Positions 13,201 to 24,254 of a stretch of DNA of 64,000 bases are shown in pieces (position 1 is the stretch's first letter; each line of letters begins with the position of its first letter). Below the pieces are notes generated by a model. That model saw only the letters and a program-made list of their open reading frames with translations. It was not told the DNA's origin and ran no database searches. Position numbers and translations under genes: made by a program. Location: NCBI GenBank assembly GCA_037074765.1, contig JBAMDO010000090.1:147847-211846 (forward strand), given 5' to 3'. The DNA is from Mansonella perstans (Eukaryota > Nematoda > Chromadorea > Rhabditida > Onchocercidae).

Positions 13201-16200
13201 ATGAAGCGCAGAATTTTTTTTTTTTTGTCATTTGGTTAGTTTTCGCTGTATTGAGGATATATTTTTTTTGAAGAGGAGAGTTTTGGTCATGAAATGAATA
13301 ACCGTCTGGAAAAATTGTATTTTAAATTGGATAAATCTACTTTGCATTCTACAAATCACGAATGTGCTAATCAAAAGTTTAAATAAAGTGTGTGTCATTA
13401 TGGTAATAAAAATGATCGGTAAAAAGCAAGGGAAAAGGTGATATGAAAATTCATATATTCAGAGCATTTAATAAAAAGAGATTATCAAATATTACTTTGG
13501 TATTATGAATTTTCTCTATGAAGTCCCATTTTTAGGAATATTGTTAAGGCGAATGGGAATTGGGTGCATTTATTTATATTTTGATATTCATGATATACTA
13601 TTCAGCTTCTGTTACACTAAGATATCGTTGTTGCGCCAATTAATATACTGGTTAAATTCAGATATTGGTACGTGCTATCGAGCCGTACAATGGATCTCTT
13701 CCTAGCGAGCTTTCATTTCCTTTAAATGCAGTGATAAGTGTGTTCAGGAAGAACGGCGATCGGTGAGAGTTTTTAAAGTGGAAACCTCAGACTTTTAAAT
13801 TCAGAAATTTTAATTTGGAACTACCTAATGTTTTTTAAAAAGAAGATTGGTTGTCTGAAAGCTGAAGTATTCTGTAATCTTTATTGTAGCTGGCGTGGCA
13901 AATATGGCAATCATTCAGGTTTCTTTCCTTCTCGATGCGTTATTGAACTAGAAACATCCGATGTGGTACGTCATCCGGTAGGTCTTTGTATTGCATCTTG
14001 AAAAACTGTACGTTTCTGCAGAAATGAAATTTAATGTTTTTTTCCGAACTCCGGCCATGTCTATTCACCGATTTGGTAACTTTAATATTTAGGTACAAGC
14101 TTTTTAGAATGAATTGGGGCTTTATGCTGCTATCGATTTGGCGGATTCTTTGATTGAAGAAGTACCGTTTGAAATTGCTGGTCGTCCGTTTGCATTTAAA
14201 ATCAGACGTGTTTCAGCGCACTGGAATCCAAGCGTGAGATTTGCTCACAGTTAATGTTTAATGTTTTTAATAAAAAATTGTTTCTTTTTAATTTGAAGTA
14301 TAATTTATGTAGTTATTTTAGGAATATGTATTGGCAGCCAATTCAACTGAAAATCGTGAAGACTGGTTAAATATTCTGCATGAGTTGACGAGAACAGCTA
14401 CGGATCGCAATACCTTGATGCGTACACGGGAGAAAAATTTGCGAATAGCTTCCGAATTGTCTGATTTGGTAGTTTACTGCCAAGCAGTCCCTTTCAATTC
14501 ACAATTTGCAAGTATATTATTGACATTTTATTGGTCTTATAGGATCTAATACTAGAAAAAGGGTAATAGTGATATGGTTTTTTCAGTAACATCATTAATC
14601 TTGTCGTAACAAATACTCATTTGCATTGAAATTTGGTGGTAAAAATGAACTGACAAAGAAAAATGTTTAAAGAAAAACGATCTAAAATTGTTGGTTATCA
14701 TATCGAACGCATCACATAAAATGTAAATCTTGTTTGATACAAATATCCTTTTAAGTAGTAATTTAATGAGGAAAAAAGTATATCAGATTTCAAATTCACT
14801 GAGTTTATAGTTAAGCATCCTGTATACTGATCCTTCAAATTTCTTTCTTTCTTTCGTTCGTTCTTGAAGCATTTCTTTTTATCGGAAAGGTAGCAGGAGT
14901 AAATTTCAGCTTCAGATATGAATTTATTTTCAATTCCTGAAATGCTTCAGCAGTACGTTGCTATATTGCTGTATTTTCATAAAAGCTTTGAATTTGTATA
15001 ATGCTCGGGAAAGACAAAAATTGCTGAAAATTTTGCAGCACAAGGCAATTTCTATGAGATGTGCTCGTTCAGTGAAACAAAATTTGAGAAATTGCTGGAA
15101 CGAGGTTTAGTTCAATTTAATTCTCGACAATTGTCACGTGTTTATCCGCAGGGTTCACGTGTCACTTCGGCAAATTATGATCCTGTACCAATGTGGAATG
15201 CTGCATGCCACATGGTTGCTTTGAACTACCAAACTGGCGACAGGGTTAGTGTCGATATTCTTATAACATGAAGAGAGTTGACGAGGGTAAGTGTTATTTT
15301 TTCTGTTTCGTTTCCGTAGTCTCATTGTTTTGCCCATAATGTTTTAAATTTCCCTTGCTGTAAGGAATGAATTTTTAAACTCTTTAACATAAGAGAAGTT
15401 CATAACATTTTGAATCTTAGGAGAGCTGGTTTAATTTTTCAAACAATACATATTGAGCGGTAAAGTTTTGTTATTTTTCTAATAAAAATCTTGAATATTT
15501 ATTCCGATCCTTCTGAAACTTGTTTTTTTATTAATTCATGAATTGTGGAAATTTTGACAGTTCAGTTTTTTTATTGTGGAAACTTTAACAGTTCAGTTTT
15601 TTTATTGTTGTTCATTTAATGCGCAAATCTGAGTGAAAGTTTATAACACGTACTTTTGCAGTCGATGCAACTGAACCAAGGTAAATTTATGGCAAATGGT
15701 CAATGTGGATACGTACTAAAACCGTCTTATATGATCGATGAAATGTTTTCTCCGGATGCTGCCGAGTTAGTATCTACTTCATGTCCAGTCATTCTTACTC
15801 TTCAGGTAAACATTTGTTAGCTATGCCATTAGATTAAAAGATTCCAAATTTCTAAGCTAGAAGAAACATTATTCCAGAATATTAAAATGTATATCGAAGT
15901 TAGTTTTTGCAGTCTTTGGCTATAAAAAATTTTTTTTGATAGTTTCCAATGTCGTAGTTTTGGAATCAGCCAGACTTGCAGGTAAAATTAAAAATATACT
16001 CTTGATGCCGTTAAAAAATTTCGGCATATTTTCTAAAGTCAATATTTTTTAAAGTTATTCAGGTAATAGCTGGGCATCATTTGTCAAGGAAAGATAGAAA
16101 TCGAGGTATCTGTTCTCCAGTTGTTTCTATAGAAGTTGTCGGTTTGTCGGCGGATTCAACCAGTATTCGAACACGAGCCATTGGTTGGTTTTTCAGGCCG

Positions 16201-17373
16201 AGAAAATGTTGAGAAAAAGTTTTCAAAATCTATACAACTATTTAGGTGTTTTTTTCATTTAGGTAATAAATTCAGATTTCAAATTCAATCTTCAATTTAA
16301 GTTCAGCTTCCAATGGTTTGAATCCTGTTTGGAATGAAAAGTTCATCTTCAAAGTATGCTGTCCAGAAATAGCTTTACTTCGCTTATATGTTGAAGATGG
16401 TGATTTCATGGGACCCAAAATGGATCCATTTATTGGACAAGCTGTGTATCCCCTTGACTGCATTCGCACTGGCATGCTTTTTTTCATTTCATCAAATTTA
16501 AATTGCCATTCATTGGATTCCTCCAGAGGAAATAATTTTTTCTAGAAAAAACTACCGATATATAATTTTCGCGTTTGTACAAATTGGGCTAAACATATAT
16601 AGCTTGAAGATTTTCTTGATAATTCTCTTGATAAAGTAATGGTTAATTTTTGTAATTATACCATTTGTCTGCTAATTTTTATATCTTTTAGGTTTTCGAT
16701 CTGTGCCACTTCGTAATCAGTACGGCGAAGAGCTGGAATTATCGTCGTTACTCATTTATCTCGATATGCGCCGTCAAAGTAATGAAGCAGAAATTTTAAA
16801 CCCACATGTTGCTTTGCAAGCTGGTCGGTATCTTTCCGGTATGACATCATTTCACTAAATTTGAAAACGTGAAGTTACATTTCTTGCTCTCTTCTTAAAA
16901 ATTATCATTGAATTAATTGATAAATCTTTTAAAGATTCAGCTTAACATTGTAGGTGGATTGCATAAAACGTTAGCATCATCCGGTGTTTTTTCGGCACGA
17001 TTGAATTCAACCGACCAAAATGACTACACATCATCACTGTCATCCAATTTATCAGATACGAAACATGTTCCAGTTCCAATGGATTTAACATCCTTAGAGT
17101 AATTTTTCTTATAATTCTTTAAGATTTTCTTTTCTGAGGAACTTTTTTAAATTATTCACTATATAGCTGCAAACTTTTTTTACTTTTTGAAGTATAATTA
17201 AAGAAGATCTTATTTCACTAGACTCTTAGATGCTTAATTAGACTGCAATCAGTTTTGTTTTGTTGGATCTGTTTGCGTTTACTTATCACTCATTCCATTT
17301 TAGCAGTTCTGCAGCATCCACTTCGAAAAAAGAAAGCGGTTTAAGAAAAATTTTCCGGTTTGGAAAAAATTAA
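7217..17373 (+). CDS. plc-3: Phospholipase C-gamma (PLC-3 type), 29 exons
   Basis: Cleaves PIP2 at the membrane to IP3 and diacylglycerol, downstream of tyrosine kinases. Exons: 7217-7358, 7568-7683, 8108-8297, 8506-8653, 8978-9062, 9251-9310, 9431-9520, 9681-9788, 9898-10013, 10152-10237, 10492-10630, 10855-11078, 11325-11389, 11564-11701, 11788-11978, 12187-12387, 12685-12807, 12939-13179, 13662-13762, 13890-13977, 14108-14233, 14322-14511, 15039-15244, 15662-15805, 16063-16183, 16307-16471, 16692-16838, 16954-17098, 17304-17373. Product about 1321 aa, near the 1290 of human PLCG1. Order: PH (30-190), EF-hands (190-310), X half (340-490) with SSHNTYLTGDQ (His350), ELDCWDG, YHG (His401) and LSIEDN (Glu435), split PH, two SH2 (from 590 and 701), SH3 (822-880), second PH half, Y half (950-1080), C2 (1107-1240), basic tail. 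All catalytic residues are present. Exon 20 could instead end at 13965. Confidence 0.95.
9063..9250 (+). other. GC-AG intron of plc-3
   Basis: The intron after exon 5 starts GAG|GCAAGT, the classic GC-donor consensus, and ends GGCGTTTCAG. It joins the motif LQEVCE to EIMCYDSF in phase 0 and matches the EF-hand region of PLC-gamma. The nearest GT donors break the frame or add residues absent from the family. Confidence 0.7.
15537..15606. repeat. Imperfect direct repeat, about 31 bp, in a plc-3 intron
   Basis: Two copies of ATTGTGGAAA(N)TTTGACAGTTCAGTTTTTTT-like sequence lie in tandem in the intron before exon 24. There is no sign of function. Confidence 0.7.
16472..16691 (+). other. Second GC-AG intron of plc-3
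   Basis: Exon 26 ends CGCACTG and the intron starts GCATGC and ends ATCTTTTAG. Joining there restores the C2 motif [12 protein letters not shown], equivalent to the human LKTGYRAVPLKN. No GT donor lies at or near this point, so this is either a GC donor or a T-to-C sequence difference. Confidence 0.7.
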
Positions 17374-19903
17374 AAAAAGTGGATTATTCAGGCTATCGAT
17401 AATCGTATCATTTCGCTGATTACCCTGGAACTAACAGTATTGACAGCAGCGACGATTCATTATAAATTCAGTGGTTGATATTGTAACTGGTGAGTATTGC
17501 ACAAAGAATGAAAAGACGAGAGTTTTAAAATAATAGTGCTAATGTAGTTTGTTCGCAGCTCAAAGGAAGAAATATATTTTTATATTATAATTAACTATAA
17601 TTAACTTTTTTAAATAATCATAGGGAAGAAAAGTTTGAAGAAAAGAAAGAAAGGAGCACTTCCCTTCAATTCAAAAAGGAAAAGTAGTTCATCAAAATCT
17701 TTTGAAAGTGTATTCGCAAATTATCCAAATTTCTATTTTAAACAGTTTTTGTTCATTGCAAGAAAATTATTTGAGATACTTTTGACTGTTTATTTCGAAG
17801 GCCAACTTTCCGATTGTTTGGATATTGTCAAATATGTTTGTTTTTCTCTAGATGGTAATGTTTTCATTAACTTAGAATGAATAGGTTGATATACAGGAGT
17901 TTTCAATCCTTCCAAGTTTTCAGATGTACTACTTTTGATATTTCCAGGAAGTCTTCATTTATGATCGAATTACTTTTTATAAATTTTAGAAGGTTTTGTC
18001 CCTTATTTGATTTAAATATCCTAAAATTTTCTTGAATTTTTAATGTAGAGATTAGAATTTTTCCTGCGTAAGTGTTTCTACTTAATACTATTATTATAAA
18101 AACCCCAGCTTAATTAGGAATTCCAAGAACAATATAATATCATTTATTTCTTAGTTTTTTCGATTTCTGTCTTTTTTCTCCGTGCTTAATAGCATTTTGT
18201 TATTTCGATAATTGCGTCATTTCGATAATTGCAAAGAAAAACTTTTTTTGCAAATTTCATATAAAGATAATTTTATTATCAAAGCATTATGAAAATGTTC
18301 CAGATTTTTGCAGTTTTAATATCAATTTAATTTTCTGCTTTCAAATTTCTGATGCTCATGTATGTTTGATGGAGCTTTGTATCTTTTACTTTTCACTGTT
18401 TTTTTTTCACATTCCTCTTTTGCAAGTTCATCAGGGAACTTAGCATCATCATTCATCTGTAAAACTCTTTTCTCGTTATTTTTATTTAAAGTGCTGCGAA
18501 GCTGAATTCAGAAATTCTGCCTCACTGATTTTTTCTAGTTTGTTTGACAGCGCTCTAAAATGAAATAATTATGTTTTTTTTTAGATATGTATTTCGAATC
18601 AATCGTGCACTTCTGGACTTTTTTTAGTTTGTATTTGTTATTAAGCGAAGTTTTCAAAAAAATATGTGATATTTTTAACCGCGGTTTTGAAAACAGTTAT
18701 TCTACCTCACTGATTTTGAAAAGCTTTAAATATTTAATGAGCACTACTTTACAGTAATCACTGAATTGCATCTATTATAAATTGCCTAATTAGTATTTTT
18801 GCCTAATTAGTATTTCTGCTTAGTAGTATGCTGCGACCTTATTAATCTATAAAGCAGTTTGAATCCGCCCCCTTATTTTAATTTATTATATCAGAAAGAA
18901 AATTGAAGGCTTTATGTTTGTGACTTTATAATAGTGAAATGTAACGAATTGTTGAATGAAAAGGATAAATTTTTTTTTATTTTAGTTAGAAATTCAAAAG
19001 ATATATCCTTAATTTATGTATTACGAGAAAATATTCTCTTAATAATTACGAAAATATTTCCCTTCTCACTTTATTTGAATGTTGAGAAAAGTTGGAATAC
19101 TCGTGATGTTTTATTTATATTCCAGAAATTTACTAACTTAGTGATTGACCATGTTTTAGTGATATTTCATTTTCGAGAAAACAGCTAACATTTCATTAAT
19201 TGATTGATTATGCGCCTTTTAAGCATTTACTGATATTTCACTTTCTTTTTTTACTTTTTCTTTTTTATTGTGAGAAAATTCAATTTCTGTATTGCTTATT
19301 GTATATTATACATCTTTGCTCCAATTGTGTTTTTATTCTGTTTCTGTTTTGTTCTGAGAATTAGTGATTTTGAAAAAGTTGAAATTCACTCGATTATATT
19401 GCCAGCTTTTTTTATTTTCATTTGAAGACCATCACTTTGTACGCTAGATTTCTTACATACTGATAAGTGCAAATAATTTCATTCATTGCACTTATTTGCT
19501 TATTAAATTTCAGAAAAATAAATATTCTAATATTCTAATAAGCATGTTTCTATGAGTTCGAGTAATGTATTGGATAAAAAGATGCAAATTTCAAAAAAAT
19601 ATACAAGTCCACTTTATGAAGAATGAACGACCTGTCTATTTCGGATAGTTCAGCGGTTATCTTTTAGTAATTTGATTTTCCACTGAACAGTACTGAAGAT
19701 TTGACCACGGAGGTACATGATTTGTTATGACACTGCTTTAGTTAGAGTATTAATACGATTATAAACCTTTTATGAAGAAATAACGATAATTTTATTACGA
19801 ATTTCTTTAATTTCACCTGACGTAGATAATATTTCTATTCATTTCGTCATTACCTGTTATAATAGCATCTGATTAGACTTTAGTTTCTTAAGTCTGAATT
19901 TTT
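17374..19903. other. 3' flank of plc-3 and intergenic DNA
   Basis: Very AT-rich, low-complexity sequence. Open frames such as 17635-17880 and 18934-19188 have no ATG at the right place, no motif and no splice partners, so I do not call them genes. The first several hundred bases are probably the plc-3 3' UTR. Confidence 0.5.
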
Positions 19904-19939
19904 TTAAGCTAAAGAGAGGTACCTATCTCTTTAGCTTAA
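19904..19939. promoter_or_regulatory. 14-bp perfect inverted repeat upstream of the receptor gene
   Basis: TTAAGCTAAAGAGA at 19904-19917 is the exact reverse complement of 19926-19939. The 8-base spacer contains GGTACC. It sits about 140 bases before the receptor start codon, so it may be an operator-like binding site or a transcribed hairpin. Confidence 0.6.
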
Positions 19940-20078
19940 TAGGCAATTAAGAAAACTGTCTTTTTCTTAAATTTTAAGCCTACCGAAAGAAGTAATCCTC
20001 ATGTCATCTAAGACTTCTATTATCTGATGTTCTGTTTTCTTTTTGAATAAAAAATTCGTGTGAATTATAGAAATTGCA

Positions 20079-23000
20079 ATGCCAAATTCATCACTTGTAA
20101 TACAAAGTATAAGTGAATGTTTTGAATTTCATATCGAACTGCTTAAGGTAAGTATTTAAGCAAAGATGTATTATTATGATATAATAGGAAGTATTTAAAA
20201 AGTATCTTACAAAAATAAAAGTACATATTTTATTTCGATTTCTATTTGGGAAATGTTGTTTTAAAAATTTAGCCAATCAACTGATATTTTCACAGAACCT
20301 TGCAAAGAAAACTATATGGAAACTGTTTTCGGAAATAAATTGGCTAATCCGCAACATTATTTATTTATCCATTTCTAAAAAATTTTAGAGCATTTGATAT
20401 ACTACAGAGTGGTTCATTTAATAATTTAGAAGTGACAGCTAAGTCAGAAATGGATAAATAAACATGCATTCTGCAGGCTATCGCATTTATTCCATTTGGT
20501 ATTTCTTCGGTCATATGTAACATCATCCTGACAACTGCTATACTGCGAAACATTCAGTTACGTTATCGTCACGAAATTCAAGTCATCTGCGCCCTTTCTG
20601 TTGCTGATTTAGTTGAAGGTTCATGATTCAGAATATAATCAAAAATTATAAATATTGGAATTTAATTAATTGAATTACCAAAATTAATTTATTTGTTAGA
20701 TTTCTCAACAGTCTCTTTAAGATCACGCCTTCTTTCCTCCCTATTACTCTTACCATTTACACAGTTAAATCAAATATCAGGAATATAAGTTTAAACGGTT
20801 TTGACGACATCTTCAAGATACCGCAGTGTAAATTGCGGTAGAATTCCAAGTTGGAAAGTTGGCAATTTCTTTGTTGCTTCTCATGATTCACAGACCACTT
20901 CTTCCGATCAAAATAACTATAAAATAAGCAGAGTAATCCTGATTAATTAATAAACTAAAAAAGATACAATACAAATGTTTCTGAGTGAATGGTATATTGC
21001 ATATGAATTGCAATCGTCGTCGTCTTGGTTGGCTTCGCGAACGAACATTTGAGTGATTTTGTCCATGCTTGACTTAGACTGGTTTGCGAATAAAAAAGTT
21101 AATGCTGAATAGGCAAGTACGCTTGCATATGGTAAAAAGAAAGGCATGATTATGCACAGGTTTTTCTACGATTCTCTCGACGTTGATTCCAAATTCGGTA
21201 TTAAGTGTCCCCTGATGGTATCAGATCGCTGAGGTTGAATACTGTTTCAGAAAATTTTTAAATTTCTTTTAAGAGGAGCTCTCATGTCGGATCCGGTAGC
21301 GAATTCACCGTACAGGACAATCTTAGAGAAGCGATAATCCTCCGAGACATATCCTGCTCAACGCAACTGCGTTATCAGCGGTATCGTTTCAATGCTGGCG
21401 ACAGTTATCTGTTGAAGGATTGTTTCATTATTACATGATCATTGCAGTGAATTTTGAGGATTGAGTATAGGCAGCGATGATGGAAGCGTTTGAGGAACCG
21501 TAGGCGGTGATGACCCCCAGATTTGAACTCATATGATAGAAGAGGAGGCAGTGCAATGACTCCGCGTTTGGTGATGAAGGTTACATAAAGTCCTCTGTTT
21601 TGTTCTCACAGTTTTCTTGTAGTTGTCTGGCAACGAATACCGTGTCGGAGGTACTTTTATTAGTTCTGAAGCTACATTGATTTTCAGATAGAATTATGTG
21701 TACATTCTGACGTTCCAACGCACGAGTATTAATCTGAAACACCTTTGGAGACAGGTGTACGCTTTAGATTTATTTTCTTTCTTTTATTGCTGCAGAAGAT
21801 GTCCATTGACCGCGTTAGCCAAGCAGATGAAGAATGAAGATGAGTTGCTTAGGCCCTCTCTTCTAGGCTTCTCTCCGTGGAGCAAGCAATGCTCTCCTTG
21901 AATAAGCCTTGAATAAGACCCTGATTATTAATGTGTTGCTGGACAAGACTGTCATTTTGGTAGTCTCGAGCGACCAAAGTCTTGAATCACATACATACAG
22001 AATTGGGTCTGCAAATTCCAGTGCACCTTATCATCTGCCATTTCGTTTCTCATCTGCCGCTGCAGGGCATTTTGAGTGTAAGTGAATCCTACGAGTCTTT
22101 GCAGTGAATTTTTTAAGAGAGGCATATCGTGCGTAGAACTGGCTCCACTCTCTACTCCGGTAATTCATCTGCAAGGACTAGCAAGCTCGAACGATGGACA
22201 CCAAGATCCTCAGGCCTAGGTTTTGGTTGGAACATCTTTTCTTAAATGGATGGTCTTGCAGGACTAATCGGACTCTGCCGGTATTTGGAATATGAGCTGT
22301 TCTTTTCCTAGGATGATTTATTCAAAGGCCAATGAATCCATCCTTTCCGTGAATTTACGCTTTGCGGAAGATTCTGCTGGAGGCTTGCATAACTCACAGC
22401 CTCACAAGAGGGTGCCTTCCCCACAACAAGGAGTGGAAAGATAAATTGCAATAAATTTTTCATAAATACAATTAAACCTTTCAGCATTTGCAACTGCTTT
22501 ATCTGGTTTTTATCGTACGTTGGTGATACTTTTGAATTTGAGAGATAAAAAGTTTGACCTTCTTCAATGTATGCTATTGCCTCATTCTTGGTTATGGCGT
22601 TGGTCCGATTTTGCAGTCTCATTCATGTTACTAACAATAACAATCGATCGGATACTCTCAGTGGTTTTTCCATTAAGATATTTGAACTGGCGATCCACGT
22701 ATTCCTATATTGCTATTGGAACAGTAAATTTTTTATCGCTTATATTTAGCACAATTCAATCTTCCATTCCCCGCTTTCTTTTATATTCGGGGAACTCAAT
22801 ATATTTATAAGTGTTAATGACTTCGAGAATATTTTTAGCCATATACATTATCATTACTGTTATCAATGCTTGCTTGGCATCGATCCATCGTAACAAATAC
22901 TGAAATATCAATGCTTTGTATGAATGTTTACATTTCACCTATCTTTTATAAGTTTTCTAAATACTTAACCGCTCTATCAAGTATGCTTAGTGCCATCCTT

Positions 23001-24254
23001 TATATTCCTGTAGTTTTCGTTGCTAGAGTGCAAAGAAAACGTATTTCACACGTGCTATCTAATTCACAGGTATGTTTTTAATATTATATTTTAAAATATA
23101 TGTAACTAAATGTTGCCAATTGCAGTTAGTTGTTTTTAAATATGATGGGAATTAATTAATATGTCATTATACGTCAAATGATTACTTCCAAACTTTTTTA
23201 TTCAATTTAACAAATAATTTATTACTTAATTTTATTTGTTGAAAATTGCTTGATATAGTCAATGATCATTTTGTTAACAAATAATAGACTCATCAAAACT
23301 GTCTTCTTTTTAGATAAATCGTCAACGCAGAGCGCAAATGCGAATGACAATGACATTAGGAATTTCTTGTTTTGTGACATTTATCCTGGACTCTGTGCCT
23401 CGGGCAATAGGTATTTATGGTAAGTTGATAAGAACTAAAATAGTAAGCAAATGTGATTAGGTGCAAATACTTATCTTGTCAAAGTTCATCTAGAAATGAA
23501 GTGAATTTGACATATAAAGGCTTCATGCTTCATGCATTTTAGACTTGAAACTAGCTGAAGTCGAAACACAATGTGAGAGTGCAATGCAATTACTGTTTCA
23601 TTTAACAAAATTGAATTCGGTTATCAATTTATTTCTTCTCTACCATCGTAATCCTGCAGTTCGGGCATCTGTTTTAGACGTCATTCGCATATTTTACACT
23701 GGTAGATTTTTCACTTTAAAACTTGTAAAAAAAATTTATTTTAAAATTTGTCTTTTTTTACTCTTTTTTTTGCGTGAAAATGATATTTCATGTAATTAGT
23801 CCTTTTGCAAAAGGAATAGTCCTGCAATAAATCTGTTTCTCTTCCGGAAATAAATTCACGGTTAATAAATGTCCTAATAATTATTGGTTTAAATTTATTT
23901 GTCGAAAAACTAATCTAAATGAACGACAGGAAATTTTTAAAGAGATTTCAAAAATAAAGCAAGACAGAGGCAAGAATCGTTGTTAAAGAGAGTAACAAAA
24001 ATGATGAATGGCACTCATAACCATTTTTAGAAAAAGTGAAAAGGCTTTTTTTTGACGAGGCATAAGATAATGCTAGAACAGATTAGGTGGTGACAAGTAT
24101 TTAGTTTACAATATGATTGTAATAAACCCGAAACATAAATAAATTTGAAATTTTATTTCTTAATACAATGTCAGCCTCTCTCCACGTTTAGTTTATATTC
24201 AACTTTTTTCTTGCAGTCTATCACGTAATTTGGATCACTGTTGGCTGCTATTAA
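20079..24254 (+). CDS. Nematode rhodopsin-like chemoreceptor (7TM GPCR)
   Basis: Seven-transmembrane receptor of the nematode chemosensory type (srsx-like by general look; subfamily unsure). Exons 20079-20147, 20477-20618, 22485-22723, 22839-23069, 23314-23419, 23543-23701 and probably 24217-24254; phases agree. About 327 aa. Transmembrane segments: 1 about 24-46, 2 spanning the exon 2/3 join (ICALSVADLVE), 3 about 111-135 ending in the DRY-like motif TIDRILSVVFPLRYL, 4 about 149-165, 5 about 190-212 followed by basic VQRKR, 6 about 236-258 with SVPRAIGIY, 7 with KLNSVINLFLLYH. The last exon is uncertain: the textbook acceptor TTTTTTCTTGCAG at 24216 gives a short tail ending at 24254, while reading through exon 6 stops at 23799. 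The 22720-22838 segment is treated as an intron although its frame is open. Intron 2 holds a LINE remnant. Confidence 0.85.
20818..20839. repeat. Small inverted repeat in receptor intron 2
   Basis: TACCGCA and TGCGGTA are exact reverse complements separated by 8 bases. They flank the LINE-bearing part of the intron. No clear role. Confidence 0.5.
21240..21730 (-). mobile_element. Decayed non-LTR retrotransposon (LINE) fragment
   Basis: Inside the receptor's second intron, translating the minus strand gives several pieces typical of LINE polyproteins in the correct order: an endonuclease-start-like RWNVRMYT (near 21715), a reverse-transcriptase segment STSDTVFVARQLQENC (about 21607-21654), RFLKRFHHRCLYSILKIHC (about 21440-21500), then ASIETIPLITQLR, stop, AGYVSEDYRFSKIVLYGEF (about 21296-21400). 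The last pair matches the family pattern SIEAML..QLRWAGHV......PK...YGEL. Frame changes and stops interrupt it and most of the middle is missing, so it is dead. Base composition is richer in G and C than the flanks, and the similar composition continues to about 22470, suggesting the insertion may be larger. Clade not assigned. Confidence 0.8.

Noticed and set aside
17635..17880. 81-codon frame after plc-3
   Set aside because: No ATG start, composition like the flanks, no motif; probably 3' UTR or intergenic.
22724..22838. Read-through of receptor exon 3 (open for about 26 more codons)
   Set aside because: Treated as an intron: it has a GTAAAT donor and a textbook ATTTTTAG acceptor, both phase 0. 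Reading through ends in a stop before the next transmembrane segment.
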